Source of the DNA: Psilocybe azurescens
Lineage: Eukaryota; Basidiomycota; Agaricomycetes; Agaricales; Agrocybaceae
Length of the DNA stretch: 64,000 nucleotides
Direction of reading: 5' to 3'
Assembly: GCA_023853785.1 (NCBI GenBank)
Contig: JAJIRX010000762.1
Coordinates: 62,001-126,000 of the forward strand
The position numbers and the translations under genes are program-made. This document shows, in pieces, positions 59,374 through 64,000 of this stretch (position 1 is the first letter of the stretch; every line of letters begins with the position of its first letter). The notes below the pieces were generated by a model that saw only the letters and a program-made list of their open reading frames with translations, was not told the origin of the DNA and searched no databases.

Positions 59374-60773
59374 TCCAGGGCTCAGAGTCAGAGTTCGCAA
59401 AACAAGTGGAACGGAGGAAGGAAGTTGCACAATCGTCACGTGAATAGTCCATGGCACGAAATACCTCCACGCGGACCTCGGTGAAGTGCGCCACATTCTT
59501 CTCCAGATATTTCCTTTTCCCCAATGTACTCTGTGTACAACATCCCTCCAAGTGATTTTCAGCAGTCAGCGAATCACTCTTAACCTTGACAAGTTCGATT
59601 CAGGACTCGTTTTGTCAGCCCTATCTGAGGAGTCAGGCCTATATCGAATGCAACACGTTGCTCTCAAAGCTTAGTATGGAAACCATCCGGTTCCTAGTTA
59701 CAGGAACCTACTAAGGACAGGAACCCACGAGAGTTCAAATTGATTTGAATCTGACACAACTTTCGAATGGGATTGAGCTTTGAGTAAACCCTTGCAAGGC
59801 CGACTGAATAATTCGGTTCAACTTCTCTCAATCGTCTCCCGCTCATCGTCCATGGCTATACCAAAGGACTTCCGAGATTTTTACTTTGTGAGTGGGTTTC
59901 GATCGCTTCCAGTGGCATGACGAGTCGAAATGTGATATGAAAATCTCAACGGAAGGCAAACTTGGCGCAGAGCCCTGAAGAGACTGCGGCCCTCCACGTC
60001 CATATGTAGTGGCTGAGCTTGGGTGAGTATCTACTTGTACCTGCACATCGCGTATACTACTTCAAGTCTCTTCAATTTTTGCTCGAGTACGGACTTTTTT
60101 CTGAATAAGCATTTATCAAACGTCTAACGCGGATGAACGGATCATCAAGTCAAAGATCAGGTCGATATTTAACTGTTTTTGAACCTGCATGGATCCCGTC
60201 GTAAGCTTCTTCACGGTCTCTTTCAAAAGTGACGACCAGGTCTGAGGTCATCATAGAGGAAAAATATACGCCCTCTAGGGTTCTTAATGCCCAGGACCCC
60301 ATAGCGCGTTGTTACCAGTCCACCATGGTATCAGAAATCTGACGGGGTGTACGGTTATTTCATCCCTCTCTTTTCCGCACACGTTAGGACAGAACCTGAC
60401 CCACAACTGCAACTCTAGTTATGTTATTTATTTACGGCTATGTACGAAGTTGTGATGGATGATCAGGTGAGACTGCTCTTAGTCCATGTGGACCAGTATT
60501 TCACGGCGTTATCGGCAAGATTGTGTACCAATAGATCTCTGTGTACTGTGTGCAGCAGCGTGCTATCTGTCAGGCTAAATCGCTTGTCATTTAAAAACGG
60601 TCATGAAGAGATGGCGGACATTATTGACATACCTTTTGATAATCAATCAGGGCTCATTGCAGACAGGAGGGAACCAGGATCTTCGCCTCCAGGCCTTCCT
60701 TTTCCGTACGCAAGATGAACTATCTCCCGCCGAGGCTCGATAGTATAATAACCTGTGGAAAGATGTTGAGCCA
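59374..60773. other. Intergenic, about 1.4 kb between divergent genes
   Basis: This region holds the promoters of the carrier and P450 genes. No gene, RNA or repeat is recognised. The open frame at 60440-60718 has no family match. Confidence 0.4.
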
Positions 60774-63700
60774 ATGTATACAATGTCCCACTTTTCCTTT
60801 CTCCCCACTAATCTCTCCCTCCCAGCTGCCTTTGCCCTAATTCCTCTCTATATTATTGCAAGGATCGTCTACAGACTAACATGGCATCCACTAGCTACTA
60901 TTCCAGGTCCAAAGTTTGCAGCCGCTACAACCCTATATCGTGCTTACTATGATGTCGTTTGCGATGGTCAATGGTCAGAGCACCTCCATGCCTTGCATAC
61001 GCAATATGGTACGGCCTCCTTAAACACCCCTAACATCCAGCAACTACTCAAAGTCTTATCAATTCTAGGTACCGTTGTTCGCGTTGGCCCTAACGAGGTA
61101 CGGGACGTAATTAACTGGTCCTTACGTTTCCCTAATCGCCCCACAGTTGCACTTTAGCGACCCTAATGCTCATGCTGACATCTACGGGACCGGCTCCACC
61201 TTCCCCAAGGACCAGAAGATGTATAGGTGCTTCGGCTCATCAAAATCCGTTTTGGTCAGACCGACTTCCACCAGGCCCAGAAGCATCGCGCCGCCCTTGG
61301 TCCACTATTCTCCCGTCGAGCGACACTAAAGCTAGAGCAACAGCTGCAGAGACACGTCGACAACCTCATCTCCCGACTTTTGACCTATGAAACGACACGT
61401 AAAGCAGCTGATCTTCATCTTGCTCTCCGCTCAGTAACATTGGACATCGTCACTTCCTACTGCTTCGGCTCGTGTTTCAATGCTGTTGATTACGCCGGTT
61501 TTTCTCATCCTGTCGCCGTCTCTATGGACGCAACCCTCCATCTTTGCTGGGTATTCAAGCACATCCCCATTCTCCGCACGCTCACCGACACCTGTCCCGA
61601 ATGGCTTGGTCTGGCATTAATGCCAGCTACCAAAGGTATTACGACCAAGCAAACCAGCTTGGAGCTCAGATCGACGAAATTCTAGACAATCCACAAATTC
61701 TTGCCAACTCAGAGCATGATACAATGTATCATTACTTCATTGAGCATCAGGGACAGAAGCATGGGCTTCCTGGTGTCAAAAGGGAAGAAACCCAGCAGAT
61801 GACCAAGAAAGAGAAAGCGAAGATGAGGCTCTGGCTTCTGCACGAAGGCCTCAATCTGCGCTTCGCAGGGAGTGAAACAGTCGGCAACGCGTGTACCATG
61901 GCAGCTTTCTACCTGTTGAGAGACGAAGTCGTCAAGAAAAAGCTGGTTGATGAACTAGTCCGTGCTTGGCCAGACGTCGATGAGTCATTGGGATACGAGG
62001 AGTTGGAGAAGCTGCCTTACTTGGTTTGTGTTACTGTTTTGTTTTTTCCTTCTTCAGTCTGCTAACCTGTATGCAGACTGCTGTTATCAAAGAAGCGCTA
62101 CGGTTGTCCTGGGGCACCGTTACCCCCATGCCTCGAGTCGTTGGACCTACAGGTGGCGTTGTCGCTGGTGTTGCTGTCCCGCCTGGAGTGAGTCCCATCC
62201 ATTTCTTCTTGAGCATGTGTTTTCTCGCAACTCTTTCTTCTTCATTTCTTGTTCATTCATTTCTTCTTTTTACGGCCCTTTTTCACTTGGGTCATTTCAA
62301 TTTGAGCCATGCCATACCTATATCGGTGTTGTCGCTTGCCTTAAACAGTAACTCTGGCCTCCTTCGCCCATCCTCATGTTTTCATGCTCCTGGACATGGA
62401 CAACGGGGCCATATGATCCTGACCCTCCATCGTTATCTTTGTGCACTCCTCTCTCTGAACTTCTCCCTGGCTTTATATCTGTTTCGTTGAGCGCCGGCCG
62501 GTATAATCGGGCTCTGGGGATGAATTTCTTTATGGGATATTCATACTACATTCATAACTAAATCGAGTTGACGATCGTTCCCTCCTATTCCTATTTTGGG
62601 ATGTGGCGTACGCAGTTGATAAAATTCGCAAGCTTTGCAGCTTGCACTACCTCCTATGCTAGTGTCGGCCACGCGACAGCACACAGCGCATCGTGGATGC
62701 TTTGCTTCACGCCTGCTGATAGATCGAGCCAGTATTATTTTTGGTACTTTCAAAATTCACCTGTTTAGAATGGACCAAGAATGCGGTTGCGTACAGCTTT
62801 GGTTCCATAATGTTGGATATGTATATTCCATCTGCTTCTTTTTCCTTTTTCTATTTTTCCACCTTCTGTCTTTGACTCCTAGACGAATTCTGCGATGAAG
62901 GCGATGACGAAAGTGGCGTTAGCCTCAGAGGTGTATACCCTTTCTTCAATTTCATTTCTGTTGCCGTCCAGTCCGTATGGGAACCCTTTTTTCGCATGCT
63001 GCTTAGCTGCTTGAGCCCCTTGTCATGCTGAGAGTGACCGTAATACTTTATCAGATAGTTCCCTTATCTCTCACGCGCACTCTCAGTCCCCTTTCTCGTA
63101 TCTCTTTCATATGCCCTTCGGTTTTTTTTTTGTATCAGCCTGTTCTTTGACAATGGTCTCGCCTGGAAGGCATACGTGAGAAGGACAACTACAGACGCGT
63201 ATATCATCTGATCGCTATGACACTGGCCAATTGACGAATCTTGTGGTTTATGGTCGACGGTTCTCCAAAACAATGTCTCGATCGACATCACTGTGTCCTT
63301 TTCCCCAATCACAAGTCTCTTTTCCTGTATATTTGGCAAACATTTTCTCATTCCACATCCTTCTTTCACGAGGGCTCTTTACTCTATTTTTACCTTCTCA
63401 TTCTCGAGTCTTTCCAAACACAACTTACCCACGGTTTGCCTCCTTCATTCTAATTTCATCTCCTCATTCACCCCAGTTAAATCCGTCCTATCTTTGCCCT
63501 GGATCCTATTTCATATCCCAAATCCTATCTTACGATCTCAACTAACCCACATTTTGCATCCAACAGACAACAATAGCTATGGGAAACACTATCTTGCATC
63601 GTAACCCGGACGTATTCCCGGATCCTCTGCACTTCAGTCCTGAACGGTGGCTCCAACCTGATTCGGCAGCGACGTTGGATCGGTACCTTGTTGCATTCTC

Positions 63701-64000
63701 TAAGGGCCCGAGAGCATGTATAGGCATCAAGTGAGTTCAAAGTTTCTGGAGCTTTAGAAGTCACCTCGGCCCCTTTTCATATTTCTTGGTGTGGTACGGG
63801 TTGAGAAAGAAAGAACAAGATGACTGATTACGTTTCTTTCTAGCCTTGCGTGGTGCGAGCTATACCTTATCCTGGGAAACCTCTTTCGCAAACTGAAACT
63901 GACAGACGACGGACACTCCTCGTACGTACTCTTGCTTACTGGCATATGTCATCGTTTCTGTGCTGTGGGGCTTCTCTTCCATTCCACATTTTCTTCACTG
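60774..64000 (+). CDS. Cytochrome P450 monooxygenase, 3' end beyond window
   Basis: Visible exons are 60774-61008, 61069-61097, 61147-62023, 62077-62187, 63567-63730 and 63844-63921; the gene continues past the window. The N-terminus has a membrane anchor (LPAAFALIPLYIIARIVYRL) and the hinge HPLATIPGPKFAA. Helix C is GQTDFHQAQKHRAALGPLFS, the I-helix is LRFAGSETVGNACTM, ExxR is KEALRLSW, PERW is FSPERWL, and the heme loop is FSKGPRACIGIN with the axial Cys. This is a complete fungal P450 core, ER-bound and fed by P450 reductase; the substrate is unknown. Two bases are missing in exon 3: one A in AAAA at 61242-61245 and one G in GG at 61635-61636 (PATKGYYDQAN). The intron 62188-63566 is about 1.38 kb. 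It joins VPPG to TTIAMGNTILH in phase. Confidence 0.9.
62188..63566 (+). other. Oversized P450 intron (1,379 nt)
   Basis: GT donor at 62188 and AG acceptor at 63565-63566, with a CTAAC branch-like word about 25 nt upstream of the acceptor. The interior is pyrimidine-rich on the plus strand and contains no gene I recognise. No terminal inverted repeat or target duplication was seen. Confidence 0.6.

Noticed and set aside
62400..62560. P450-like words (for example SAGR...GMNFF) inside the large P450 intron
   Set aside because: Too short and missing the heme Cys; the real heme loop is at about 63700. Considered a chance resemblance.

Overview
The window looks like nuclear DNA of a filamentous basidiomycete, most likely a mushroom-forming Agaricomycete. 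The genes are eukaryotic and packed at about one per 3.5 kb. They carry many short (about 50-65 nt) GT-AG introns. Long Gln-, Ser- and Gly-rich tracts are common, and a Ty1/copia element and a degraded GMC oxidoreductase sit at one end. I placed roughly 110 introns by hand, using splice sites, reading-frame closure and family conservation.

Layout: positions 1-3.8 kb hold a minus-strand copia retrotransposon cut by the window edge. Positions 4.2-5.9 kb hold a 5'-truncated GMC oxidoreductase pseudogene. Positions 6.9-12.6 kb hold two tandem minus-strand WW-domain genes of low complexity. An HMG-box gene (13.0-14.2 kb) is divergent from a PNUTS-like PP1-targeting/TFIIS-N/CCCH gene (14.5-18.2 kb). 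A LIM-domain-binding (LDB/SEUSS/Adn1-type) gene (19.2-22.5 kb) is divergent from the U3 snoRNP gene IMP3 (22.8-23.6 kb). A 22-exon kinesin-3 (Unc-104/KIF1 type) covers 23.9-30.2 kb. Next come a cyclopropane-fatty-acid-synthase-like methyltransferase (31.1-33.0 kb), a 3-kb gene-free stretch, and the ARL2 GTPase divergent from eIF5B (36.0-41.6 kb). The right part holds an APC-type amino-acid/choline/GABA permease, a small single-pass membrane protein, a class-3 lipase, a PPR-like helical protein, an unrecognised multi-span membrane protein, a FLX1/SLC25A32-like mitochondrial carrier, and the start of a cytochrome P450 that runs off the window.

The housekeeping genes cover transcription and chromatin (HMG, PNUTS, LDB), ribosome biogenesis and translation (IMP3, eIF5B), cytoskeleton and transport (kinesin-3, ARL2) and lipid or secondary metabolism (CFA synthase, lipase, P450). 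I see no biosynthetic cluster, CRISPR array, phage or operon-like system, and no clearly novel biological system.

The main caveat for the reader is frame breaks. Thirteen of the sixteen coding genes have one or more single-base frame breaks (about 19 in all), almost all inside short homopolymers. Correcting each break makes every downstream splice phase close exactly. The simplest reading is uncorrected assembly error, so these genes should not be treated as pseudogenes. Other points of interest are five GC-AG introns, several micro-exons (7-21 nt), and a copia primer site matching the anticodon-loop half of initiator tRNA.
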